From Ignelater luminosus (taxonomy: Eukaryota > Arthropoda > Insecta > Coleoptera > Elateridae), in assembly GCA_011009095.1 (NCBI GenBank), contig VTPC01089975.1, positions 259,644-323,643 on the forward strand: a stretch of 64,000 nt of DNA, given 5' to 3'. The position numbers and the translations under genes were made by a program. Numbering within the stretch: position 1 is the stretch's first letter; each line of letters starts with the position of its first letter. Below are positions 1 through 11,040 of this stretch, piece after piece. The notes below the pieces were generated by a model, which saw only the letters and a list, made by a program, of their open reading frames with translations, did not search any database and was not told the origin of the DNA.

Positions 1-479
1 AACTTCATAAAGAACTGGGTATCTATGAAAATCAAGAAATAATTCATCTCTTAGAATGCAAAACAAACTACACAAATGCTAAGAAGCTAATCCAAAACTA
101 ATTATGGTTATCGCGGATTTTTATGAGATTTTGGGATAATCTAGTCCGGCAAAATCATAGTCCATTCGTTTGTCTGTTTAAAGAAACCTCTTGGACTTGG
201 ACAAAATAATTCAAAATTTTCCTGTAGATTTCCAAAACCAAATTTGCATAGTATGTTTTTAGTTTTGTCTCTTTGATCTTTTTGCTTCCACATGGTGCAA
301 CACTTATTCATCTTAGAAAAGAATTCTTCAACATATAATTCAAAAGGATGAAGATGAAAAATGGCAATTTTGGAAAATCATGATAAAGGTATTTAAATCA
401 AGAAGATCTGTTGATACATCTATCTATTCTGTCTTATTGTAGATATCTATGCTATTTTGTTATATTCCACCATGAGTGG
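1..479 (+). repeat. Diverged partial copy of the 839-bp repeat family
   Basis: The stretch from about 119 to 440 follows the same order of short blocks as 715-1050 in the clearer copy A. Shared blocks include a TGAGATTTT start, CAGACCTCTT/AAACCTCTT followed by GACTTGGACAAA, a TTAGGAGAGTTATTCAACAT-like block, and TTTAAATCAAGAAGATCTGTT followed by TCTATCTATTCTGTC. It is visibly more diverged than copies A and B. No reading frame or known transposon protein is recognised. The first 118 bases show nothing else. Confidence 0.5.
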
Positions 480-660
480 CATTAGAGGATTTGCTAGAAT
501 CCAAAAGCCTACAAGAATCCAGAAACCCGGAAGAAACTAAAGATCTACAAAAATTCCTGGAAAAAATCGAAAGGCCTTTCTAAATTCAGAAGAGTCCTGC
601 AAAGACTTGAAAACCTGCGTCAACTTGAAGGCCTACGAAAATTCAGAGACTTGATGTTCA
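480..660 (+). repeat. Short-period degenerate repeat
   Basis: The motif GCCTACnAnAATnCAGA recurs with drift at about 508, 542, 573 and 630 (GCCTACAAGAATCCAGAAA, ATCTACAAAAATTCCTGGAA, GGCCTTTCTAAATTCAGA, GGCCTACGAAAATTCAGAGA). This looks like a decayed minisatellite leading into copy A of the larger repeat. The last two units also occur in copy B at about 5833-5920. Confidence 0.4.
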
Positions 661-1411
661 CAAAAACTAGACAATTTGTAGAAATGTTAGGTCAGCAAAA
701 AATATATTTCTTAGAATCTGATGAGATTTTCCAAATGGTATTCCATTGATTTGACTATTTGAACAGACCTCTTTGACTTGGACAAACTAATTCCATATAC
801 AGTTCATCCTCTCTAACGAATCAGAAGTCGAGAGATGTAAGTTTTGATTTTTTCTCACTCCGCCACGGTATAACAGTCATTATAATCTTAGGAGAGTTAT
901 TCAACATGAAATGTAAGAGGATAAGAATGAACAATCGTCTTCTAAGTTTAGGAAAGTTATGATGACATGGATCAACGATTTTCAAGTGGTCATATTTAAA
1001 TCAAGAAGATCTGTTCTAGTGAGCAAAAAACACACATTCTATCTGTCTTTCTTTTGTAAGTACAACACACAAAGGAGACTCTTTAAGGAACCATTAACGC
1101 CAGAATTAGGAGATATATATTTTGCTGAAGATTCTAGACAGATGTTATTGTTAGCTGAATCTGGGAGTCCTCTTAGGTTTATGAAAGATCTACCAAATAT
1201 AGCAAGCGCTTGCATCCTTAAAGTACTACAAGCTATTGCTCAAAGTTTAATCTACACTAGTTTTTAAGTTGACTTTTACTTATGTTCAGTCTTATCAAGC
1301 AGTAAGCGCTATATCAATATGTGTCTTGTTCTATAGATTTCCAACATGAAGTACACAAAATCTATTTACACCTTAACCTGTCGTGGTTTGGTATTTTTGA
1401 GAAATACTTAG
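573..1411 (+). repeat. Copy A of an unrecognised 839-bp repeat
   Basis: This segment is colinear with 5833-6671 at a constant offset of 5260 bases at both ends, and they match at roughly nine bases in ten by eye. Both begin at GGCCTTTCTAAATTCAG and end at GAAATACTTAG, beyond which the sequences are unrelated. Copy A carries a 102-codon open frame at 959-1267, but a one-base insertion in copy B breaks it, so conserved coding is not supported. No terminal inverted repeats, target duplications or transposase motifs were seen. It is probably a fragment of an unidentified transposable element or a local segmental duplication. Confidence 0.8.
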
Positions 1412-1620
1412 CGAACTCTTTTTCAGTTGGTTTTGCTCCACTGCCGGTTATGGCCTGTTTGTTGGTACTTCTACTGGTCAGTTTATTCGGAAGCAATATA
1501 CTACTAAGTGGGCCAAATCATTGGAAAACGAATGATAGACGTTTATCACAAAGAACCTACGAATATTTGACTAATATTTTGCTTAAGACAACTGATATTG
1601 CAAAATAAGAAAAAAGATAG
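1412..1620 (+). other. Possible terminal exon, unrecognised
   Basis: Immediately after copy A there is a pyrimidine run followed by CAG at 1424-1426, which looks like a splice acceptor. Two frames are open after it. One (1428-1535) reads a glycine-rich, membrane-like segment with GYGLFVGTSTGQFIRKQY and ends at TGA 1533-1535. The other runs to a stop at 1606-1608. I do not recognise a family for either. No matching donor or upstream exon was identified, so a chance open frame is the main alternative. Confidence 0.2.
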
Positions 1621-4200
1621 ATTTCATTTAAATGGTAACTGATTTACAGATATTATGTAAGAGTAACCTACAGTTCTTTCAGAATATAGGACTTCTTAAA
1701 CGGCAAGACAAACCATCTTGGAGCACGCAGATAGTTTGGTCATCACTACCGAATATACGGATTGTCAGACCATCAAAGATACAATGGCTAAGTTGAAGCA
1801 GAATCTAAAAGAAACCACCTTGCTTTGTTTCCAAAATAATGCCAAAAAAAGATTATTTCCAATTTTAATGCTTTGGTTGTAACTATTTAGAATTTTCAAA
1901 AATTCAAGAATTTCTGCTTTCTATGTAACATTTCGGTTTCTCAGAAGGTTTGTCAGATTAATTTTCCCTAATGGCCATTTTACTGTTAGCGAATTTAAAA
2001 TTTACACAGATTCCAGCAATGTACCATGGAATGTCAAATGATTTAGTTGTTAATCTGTGGTATTATTGGAAATCACGTTCTTAACTAGTGCGTCATTATA
2101 AAAATATAAATTTCTAAACAGTATATTATATCTATATCAAATTGAAAACATAAATTTTAAAAAATTTTTGTCTCAAGTATGAGATTAATATAGCACACTT
2201 ATTATAAAAAATTACAAACTCAACATGACACGACGCCATATAACAAATTTTCGATATTTTAAAATTGCAAAGAAGATCTAAAGGAGCTTTCTGTTTACAT
2301 CTCAAGCGGAACTGGATATCTTGATAAAATGTGTCATCTTTATGATAAATTTCTCAGGTGCATGATCACTTAATTTTTCTAAATATTCATATGTAGAACA
2401 ATTTTAAACTTGTATACAATATATTTTGTTTAATAATCGTTTTAATTTTAAATTTATCAGTACTTCAAAGAGTTAGTCGGATTTATTAATCTAGAAGATT
2501 TTTTCTTTGATCTTTATCATAACTGTTAGTGCAAACTATAATTCATAACTTCTTATTTATTACCTAAATATTATTTTAACAAACAAAAAAATAAAATAAA
2601 AAAACAAGTACCGGTGTGTTACATAAAGAAAAATAAAAAATATGTCAAAATTTTTTGATATTTTTAATATTTTTTATTAAAAGATACACAAGAATCGCAT
2701 TAAGTGCGTACGCAAGATCGTTAGAGCTGTAGGAAGCTAAAGTTAAAACGCAATAATTCATTTTTCTGTTTCTATTTTTTCTCGTTAAAAATTTACCGGA
2801 AGATTTATCCCAGCATTTTCACTTTTCAACACATTTAATTGGTGAATGCGAATCAGTGATGCCACTAAGCGGTTCGCTCGATTTACACTTGAAAATTTAA
2901 ATGAAACCTTAAGCTGGTGTTGCAACTGAAAAGCCGAAGAGGCTTAAATGAGTAATGTTTGAAAAAACGGAAATGCATTTTTCACAAATATTATAGTTGC
3001 TTCATCTTCATTTCAAACAATTACGTTTGAATTTTAAAAGCCGAATCACACAGCTGCTTTCAACTTCACTAAGTGGATACGAACGTCATAAATACTAAAT
3101 ATGAATCTGACATGGTATATCGGCAACATATGACAAGAGCTTCTAAAGGCGAGGTAAAAATATAATTCACAATGCGGGAAACATAATTCATAACGCTTTT
3201 AATAAACAACGGTGGTTGTTTCAGTTTTATACGAGGTATTTTGCGGTCTAAAAGTGTTTTGCTTTTTGCTTTACGGCATTTCTGGCCTCAACGTCTTCAT
3301 CTTTTCATATTCAGCTTTCAAGTTTTGACGCCTTGGATTTCGCACTCTTATTTCGAAGGCACGTGCTCAATATCTCCACGTTTATATTTAATTTTTTTGT
3401 ACTCATTTTTATAAATTATTGCAGGGATTTGGAAATAATAAAACTCCTTTACGAAATGGACTTCTCATCTTTCAGATAATAAAAGAAGCAAAAATGGTAA
3501 TATTCATAAGTATTCAATTATAATTTCATGATTTTCTAAAATATAAAATTAATTTCTTTTCCTAAAGCTGCAGAATATTTTATGACAACACATTTATAAG
3601 CTGCTGACCCCGTGGGAATGAAGATTTTATGTCTTTTGATTAGGTAATAATAATATTCTAAAGGATTAGTATAAATTTTTTCTTTAAGTTTTACTCAGGT
3701 GTATTAATTTAATTGAAAAGGAATTTATTTATTTATCCATTTCTTTCCTTTTCTTTTTTTAAGTGGAGTTGAAAATAGAAAAATCAGTAACGGACTAAAT
3801 TTATTTTAAAACTTTCACAACCGGAAATTTCATGTTATTATTATCTATTCTATTTTCTGTTAAATTGTACTATAAATATTATTTTTATGTGATTTCTCAT
3901 TAGTCCCACTCAAATGTTTTGTGGTGCATAAAAAATTATTTGCCCAGAATAAAATAAGCGAGGAAGTTTAAATCTTCATTGAAAAGAAAATTATGAATGA
4001 CTACAAATAAAATATGATCAAGAAAATTTTTAATAATTCTTTCAAAATAATAAATAAACTCAGTATTGACGTCTTCGTTGATCTCTTTTCGGCTCACATA
4101 CAATTATTATCAATCAACTGACTTTTGTATCTAGTTCCTCTTTTGGACCAACTAGCTGCAATCTTCAACGGTTTAAAATGTAGAATTAGCAATTTTGATG
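1621..4200. other. AT-rich non-coding stretch
   Basis: No recognisable gene, transposon end or strong repeat was seen. The part around 2680-3370 is slightly more complex than its neighbours. The rest is dominated by A and T runs with frequent stops in all frames. Confidence 0.6.
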
Positions 4201-4211
4201 GTATTTATACA

Positions 4212-4446
4212 GGGCGCCCAAAGTGGGACTCTTTTTTTATAGTAAACAAGAATCCTGATAGAAACTCTAAAAATTCCACTACGAACATATTTTCTTTCTC
4301 TATTACATTGGGCGGGTGGAGAAAGAATGTTCAGAAAAGAATGACATACTTCGTAAATAAAAGTATCAATGCCTAAACTTTGATTGTTGCAGTTGCAGCT
4401 GAAAGCAAATTATAACATATTTTATATTGGCACCCAACGTGGGGCG
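4212..4446 (+). repeat. Two tRNA-Lys primer-binding-site-like repeats
   Basis: The 18-mer TGGCACCCAACGTGGGGC at 4428-4445 differs by one base from TGGCGCCCAACGTGGGGC, the sequence complementary to the 3' end of tRNA-Lys used as primer site by several LTR retroelements. A second version at 4212-4229 matches 15 of 18 positions. Each is followed by a T run and then a TATA/TTATAAAAAACAAG-like stretch, so they seem to belong to a repeat unit about 216 bases long. No LTR pair, polypurine tract or gag/pol sequence was seen, so this may be the relic of an LTR element leader or an unrelated repeat. Confidence 0.4.
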
Positions 4447-5289
4447 CTTTTTTCTTATAAAAAACAAGTACTCTGGGAGCATTTCACTGCGTAGATGTAT
4501 TTTATATGTTGTGGTTTTGAAGGGTATGGTTTGATATTGGATGAAAGAAAAACGCTTGAAAAAGAATATGTCAATACTAAAAGTTTGATTTCGCATAAAA
4601 CGATTACCCTAGACCTGGTGATTTTTCTGTCTACTAGAATTTAACTATACAAGCTTCGGTAAAACCTCGGCGCCCGCTTTATAGCCCTCCCAAGAGATGA
4701 TATCCTTTTGCAAAATTTCTTCTGACTCCAAGAACCTCAGCCGAAAATTGAACTTGCGGCCTTCGAATGCTGAGCTATCAAAACTGTTGAAGTACATTCA
4801 AGCAATGAAATTTTATCTTAGTCACAATTGTGGCATTTTAAGTTTTAGCTTAGTAAACCTCCAAAACGAGAGTGATGAAGCACTCTGTATAGACCTTAGC
4901 ATCTTCATGTTTTACAGTCCTGAAAATTTAAAAATTCGAAAAATTAATTTTTCTGAACGCGCTGTATATGATGACGATGATGATCTGCCCTCAAGAAGTT
5001 AGAGGCCCCACAGGATCAAAAAATATCATAATAATTCAAAGCCATTGAAGTTCCACTCAGATGGATAAATTAAGGTAGTGGCACGTCGCGTTGTATTGAG
5101 ACATTTTCTTGAAATACCAAGTAGCTTTGGTCTGAACTTTGAAAGGTTCTGAACTTAAAATTCTATTACGATTTAAAAATGTATATTCTAGTCGTCGTTG
5201 CTGTCAAAAACGTTAAAAAGCCGCCAAAGGCCGCAGACTATTTGAAAGTAAGTCTACTCTTAAATTTAATTTAAGTACACAGCAGACTT
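4447..5289. other. Non-coding stretch with short open frames
   Basis: A 101-codon open frame at 4697-5002 ends in an aspartate run encoded by a GATGACGATGATGAT microsatellite. It has no recognisable domain. A partial GGCGCCCGC block near 4670 echoes the primer-site-like repeats just upstream. Nothing else is supported. Confidence 0.45.
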
Positions 5290-5805
5290 GTTGATGGTTG
5301 GTGATAACGATGGTGATGGAAGTCGAGTTTAAGTCTGGAGCAAAGCAGTGTCATATTCTGAGTCATCTGGACTCGGTGTTTGTCGCTTTGGTGGATATTC
5401 GGATGTTCCTGGCTTCTGTCTCAGATGGTGAGAGACGTGGATGGGGTGACGGTCTCGTTCGTTCGCGGTATTCATCTATGTGAACATCCTCTAGTGGGGA
5501 TAGTGAGTGTCTTTGTCATATGGAGATGGATTGCTTACAGCGATGGCTCAGGATCGAGCAATGTCTGAAGCGTCGTTTCAAAACTTAATGTATCGTCGAA
5601 GCAATGAGTTATTGCCGAAGAATCTTAAAATCAACTTGAACAGCACGGGCAGTTTGGCGGCAGCCATAGAAAGGCTTCCTTTCATAACGACATCGTGCGG
5701 CGTCAACAGTGATGAATGGTGCAGGAGCTTTCGGAAATTGATTCTAGTCATATTGACGCGACGTTCCAATAGCAAGCATAGGGATTTTAAGTAACAAGAG
5801 AAGAC
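5290..5805. other. GC-richer segment, coding status unresolved
   Basis: This segment is clearly less AT-rich than its surroundings and sits directly left of repeat copy B. Open stretches occur on both strands: plus 5298-5483, 5380-5568 and 5507-5794; minus 5578-5883, which runs on into copy B. None resembles a family I know. It is not present next to copy A, so it is not part of the duplicated unit. It could be a degraded exon or part of the element that carries the repeat. Confidence 0.35.
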
Positions 5806-5832
5806 AAGTGTAAGACTGGCCGTATTATAGAT

Positions 5833-6671
5833 GGCCTTTCTAAATTCAGGAGAGTCCTGCAAAAACTTGTAAACCTGCGTCAACTTGAAGGCCTACGAAA
5901 ATTCAGAGACTTGATGTTCACAAAAACCAGGCAATTTGCAGATATGTAAGGTCAGTAAAAAATATATTTCTTAGAATCTGGTGAGATTTTGCGAATGGTA
6001 ATCCATTAGTCTGACTATTTTAACAGACCTCTTTGGCTTGGACAAAATAATTCCATATACAGTTCATTCTCTCTAACGAATCAGAAGTCGAGAAATGTAA
6101 GTTTTGATTTTTTCTCACTCCGTCATGGTACATCAGTCATTATAATTTTAGGAGAGTTCTTCAACATGGAATGTACGAGGATAAGGATGAACAATTGTCT
6201 ACTGAGTTTAGGGAAGTCATGATAACATGGATCAACGATTTTCAAAGGGTCATATGTAAATCAAGAAGATCTGCTCTAATGAGCAGAAGAACATACATTC
6301 TATCTGTCTTTCTTTTGTAAGCAGAGCATACAAAGGGGATTCTTTAAGGAAGCATGAACGCCAGAATTGGGAGATATTTATCTTGCTGACGATTCTAGAC
6401 AGATGTTATTGTTAGTTGAATTTATGAGTCCTCTTAGTTTCATGAAAGATCTACCAAATATAGCAAGCGCTTGCAACCTCAAAGTACTACAAGCGATTGC
6501 TCAAAGTTTAATCTACACTAGTTTTTAAGTTGGCTCTTACTTATGTTCAGTCTTATCAAGCAGTAAGCGCTATATCAATATGTGTCTTGTTCTATAGATT
6601 TCCACATGAAGTACACAACATCTATTTACACTTTAACCTGTTGTGGTTCGGTATTTTCGAGAAATACTTAG
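5833..6671 (+). repeat. Copy B of the unrecognised 839-bp repeat
   Basis: Colinear with copy A at 573-1411 with mostly single-base differences and a few one-base indels. After the shared GAAATACTTAG the sequence becomes GTAAGACGAGCC, unrelated to what follows copy A. The frame equivalent to the 102-codon frame of copy A is broken by an extra base near 6286-6295 and stops early. Confidence 0.8.
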
Positions 6672-9639
6672 GTAAGACGAGCCGTGGAAGATTAATTGGA
6701 AGTTCTTTCTTTACATCATAAAGTTTTCCGCGGCCTTGAGTTGAAACTAACAGATTGAGACGTTAATGTTCGTTTTGGTCAAGAATCTGTAGTAACAGAA
6801 AGGATGTAATTTTGCTTGTGAGTCTTTTTGACTTGGATATTATCTTCAAAGAATTTTTGACTTATTAATCAGCAATTTCCAAAAGAGACGACAAAAAACT
6901 TTGTTCCTCATCTTCAATACCTTATTACATAATGAATAGAAAGTCAGTACCCTAATTTGGTATCTTCGGATCGCTACAGGGGTTTGTAATGAGGTATAAG
7001 ATATTCGAAATATAAAACGAACAAACGGCTATCTATCTAAAAGTCGATTTCTGTTACTGCAAAAAGTTTTTTAAAATTCGGAATTCAATTTTCGCGATCT
7101 CCCCTTGTAAGTATAATAGAAATGAGAGGCGAATTCTATCTTTGGGTCCTAAGCAATAAAACAACTTTTTGTCACCTTTACTGCAATTCAAAAAAGAAAA
7201 GAAAAGCTCGCCTTCAACTAGATTCAGAGCGATCTCATAGCTTATAATGACTCTCCCGTTAAATAGGTGCTTATCATTATTGGAATCTAATTCTGACTTG
7301 TCCGGAACATAAGTTTGTCACAAATGACCGTCTTCGCTAATAAATATTATGTTCATTACACAATAAAAATGGAAAAAAACTTTTAAATACGCCTCTGAAC
7401 AATTTTACGACAAAACTAATAAAAGAAATATCAAATATCTATCTACAATAAAGCGAATAGAGATAGAAGTAATAAAGAAGGAGTTTAAAGTTATAAAGTA
7501 TTTAACACTTAATACGGACAACACAAAACGATCTCCCCTTATTTACAGCGCTTTTAATAACTAAACAGGAATTCGAAACTCATTCCCGTTTAAGTTTCTA
7601 ATAAATGAATTTATGTATCCGTAAAGTCAAGCCTGACTTATGGATAGTTAAAGAATATTTGAATCCGTGCGTTATTTGTATTCTAGTACTTTGTTATTAG
7701 TAGTGATTTTTAAGAATTACAAAATGTCACAATAATAAAATCCTCTTAGTAACGCCAGATTATCTTTCAATTTCTATACTAAGATTATTCATTATTATGC
7801 ATTACGTAAAAAATATGAGTCACTTTTTTTTAATGAAAACCAGAAATACCACTTTTGGAAAGTGGAGAAAAAATGCAAATGCTCCTTAAAAACCAAAAAT
7901 TCAGATTAATTCGTTATTACACCAACCGACACCAAGATGATAATGAAGTTTCGGTACTTTACATAAAAAAGGAAGAAGTCTTTTATGAACCCTTTCGGTC
8001 CGGCTAAAGTAAAAGTGTTACATTAACGGGAGGGCGGTGGTGATTATAAAAACATTAAAATCTACGTCGTACCGACCTCATTGCTATGCAAGACCGGACT
8101 TTCTCGGGTCGCACTCACAAAAGGAGGCATACAAAAGGGACTAGGGATATAGAGGTTATAATGCCATGCATAAAGGACACTTTTGTAGGGGGGAATGTCA
8201 TTCAATCTTTATACATCTTTTTTTGGTATCATTGTTGCTGAACAATTGGAATTGTACCCGATGGTGAAATTTATTAATTTGAAATGTTGGCTTTTAAGAG
8301 AAACAACTTAATCAAATATAAAAGGAGAAACTTGTTTGTTTCCAATTTAACTTTTTGCTAATAGTTTTGTTTACCAGAATGTCATAAGTCGAAGTCACGA
8401 TTATAAATCGATAAACACCTTTTTTAAATAGAGATTCGATTTCAAAGTAAATTAAAAAAGCAATTCTTGTTTTGCTGCATTTTAGATTAAGTAAATGAAT
8501 CTAACTGGTTTAATGTCTCACGCTGAACAATCCTTGAGATAAGTTATAGCAAGAAAGTAATTTTTTTCAGAGTTAATCAAATTATGATTAGTTGTTTGCA
8601 ATATACTCCACGTCAGCAACAGCAGAGTTTCAGTCGACGCCAAAAGAGCAAATTTGGAATTTTAAAATTTCAGCAGCCTCCTTTTGAGATTATATTCTAA
8701 GAATCCATTACTTTTGTCATAAACAATTACGTAATAGAAGTTTCACCTGAATCCCGAGAAATACATTTTAGATCTTTAAATTTATTTTTCTTTAGTTTCT
8801 TTGATTATGACAACTAGCAGAAATTCTTCACGTAATTGTGCATCTAAACATGATGGAAAAACAAAATATCTAAACAAATTAACAAAAAAGAAAAAAACTG
8901 AAAAACAAAATAGGGTCTTTCAGACGCCCAAGACGTTGTTCAGGCGCATTATTCCCGTTATCTTAGGAACGTTAACTGCTGATCTTGGTTTGATGTTTTA
9001 TTGTTGTTTTTGTTGGTTTGTTTATTATTACTATTTGTACAGCGGCAGGTATAACTGCAATCATGTGTCCGAATCATTGGGATGATAAATATCTAAATTT
9101 CCTCTGGCGTGATATAAGAATATCAGAATACGCTCAGAATGTCTAGAAGCTTTTCTGTTATTCTATGAATGATACTGTTGTAACTACCTTCTAGAGTTAA
9201 AGTAATTAAAAAACACTTGGTTTCAGCAAACTCTATCTGTTGTCAACAACTAATCTACCTTATTTACATATAATATCAGTAAAGTAAATATTAAAAATAA
9301 AACAAGTACAGTTAAAACATTTTTTGAATAATATTACGATATTTTATGATTGAATCGGTTTTTGAACTTTAGAACGGGTCCCATTTAAAAAACATCTTAA
9401 TGTAGCTTTAAGATGTGCAAATAAATTTTCTTCTAATAATTTCGCTTGTCCCATTTTTTATCTTTACGAAACAAATATAAAACTGTTTAAAAAAATAAAA
9501 ATCCTTTTGCAATATTTCAAAAACTCATAAAAGTTTTGAAAGTACCTACTAGCGGAAACATTTAGAGGTTTAAAGCAAAAAAATTTCATATCTGTCGTAT
9601 GAATGTTAAATCAACATTCTTAAGAATTAAGTGATCAAA
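6672..9639. other. AT-rich non-coding with a small complex island
   Basis: About 7980-8200 is more complex and GC-richer, with no open frame of note. A 94-codon frame at 8801-9085 has a lysine-rich first half and an aromatic hydrophobic end. It matches no family I recognise and is probably chance. No transposon ends were found in the rest. Confidence 0.5.
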
Positions 9640-10290
9640 GTGAACCTTCAACGGGGGCTGTTAACAATTGACAAATGACAAACCAGTGTACGCTACCGCC
9701 CGCAGTTTCTGTTATGACAACTGTCACTATTATTAATATGAAATATGAGGCCATCTCTAAGTCCAGCATATACATAAATTCAAGATTCTAAACCCATTAG
9801 ATCCTACCTCACGCGTAATATTGGTAACTATAAACACGTATTTTCGAATGTCAAGAGTTTAAAGGCGATAGTGATGGCTAAAATTATTGTGCTATTTGGA
9901 ACGAATCCATCTTTTCCATTTCCTCTCTCGAAACGCACGCGGCGTTCGAAAGAATTTCTTTTGTTTTAAAGTGCAAAGAAAAATTGCACCAGTCAACTTG
10001 CGGTTTTGTTTCAGGATTAGCTGTTAGTTTCAAATTTAAAACGGTAAAAAATTCTTGTGAGGTAAACCGGAAAAGGGGTTTTAACATTAAGCTGCAGATT
10101 TATTGCAGTTTTGATGGGGTATTTTTGAATCTGTCTGCATATGCTGCACACGCTTTAAGTAAATAAGGGTTTCGCTTTACGTTTTAAGAAAGGGTTGTAC
10201 GAGTTAAATTGGGGGATGTAATAACAAATGTGGCATTCTTATTACGCTACATTTATTTTTAACGCCTTCTTCAGAAAATATGGATGTAAT
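9640..10290. other. Complex island, candidate conserved non-coding element
   Basis: This stretch is of higher complexity than the flanks, with GC-rich words such as CTACCGCCCGCAG near 9695 and CGCACGCGGCG near 9934. Short overlapping frames on both strands (minus 9884-10087, plus 9984-10166) are not recognisable proteins. The pattern suggests a regulatory element or untranslated sequence rather than a coding exon. Confidence 0.35.
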
Positions 10291-11040
10291 AAATTTACTA
10301 AATTAGCACTTATTTACTTTGCAGGTATTTCTGATAAACATCTCTTGCTTTTTATATAAACGGAAACTACTTTACCAGTAATCCTAGCTGAAATGTACAA
10401 AATTCCCGTATGACTTACAAATGGCTTCCAATTAAATATAAAATTGATCTATCGTAAACTATGATGTCATGCAAAATGTGGAAATTTATAATGAAGGAAC
10501 ATTTGTTATTTGTATAAAATAAACCATGAAGTACATTATATAAATGGTTTTGAACTAAGGTATGGTATTTTGTTTTCTTCTTTGAGTTTGAATATATGTT
10601 GAACGAGTTCAAAGTCGACAGTTTAGGCAATAGCATACTCATTTCATTCACATCCTAAAGCGTAACATAATAATTCCAAGATCAACTGAGTTAATTTAAA
10701 AGCAACTTTTGACTTCCAAGAAATTTCTCAATTTGCACAATAATTGGCTGGGAGATTATTTCCAAAAATCTAAACAATTCGAAGGCTTGTGAAAATGCGA
10801 ACGTGCATTTGTACAATTATTTTGCATTTCTGATGATTCTTTCCATAAACTACAAAAATCTCAACCTTTTGTAAGTGTAACAACAAAATATCCAGTCATG
10901 CTCACGATAAATAGTACACAAAGCCAAATAATTATTCTTCTGACTATTTTGTAAGTACAAGAATGTCATAGTAGATAGTAGTAGCTCCTCAAGGCAAAAA
11001 AAGAACCTAAAGCTTGAAATTCCAACAAAAATAATCAAAA
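10291..11040. other. AT-rich non-coding
   Basis: Only short chance frames on the minus strand (10415-10651 and 10850-11038), rich in Y, I, L and N as expected from AT-rich DNA. No motif was recognised. Confidence 0.55.
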
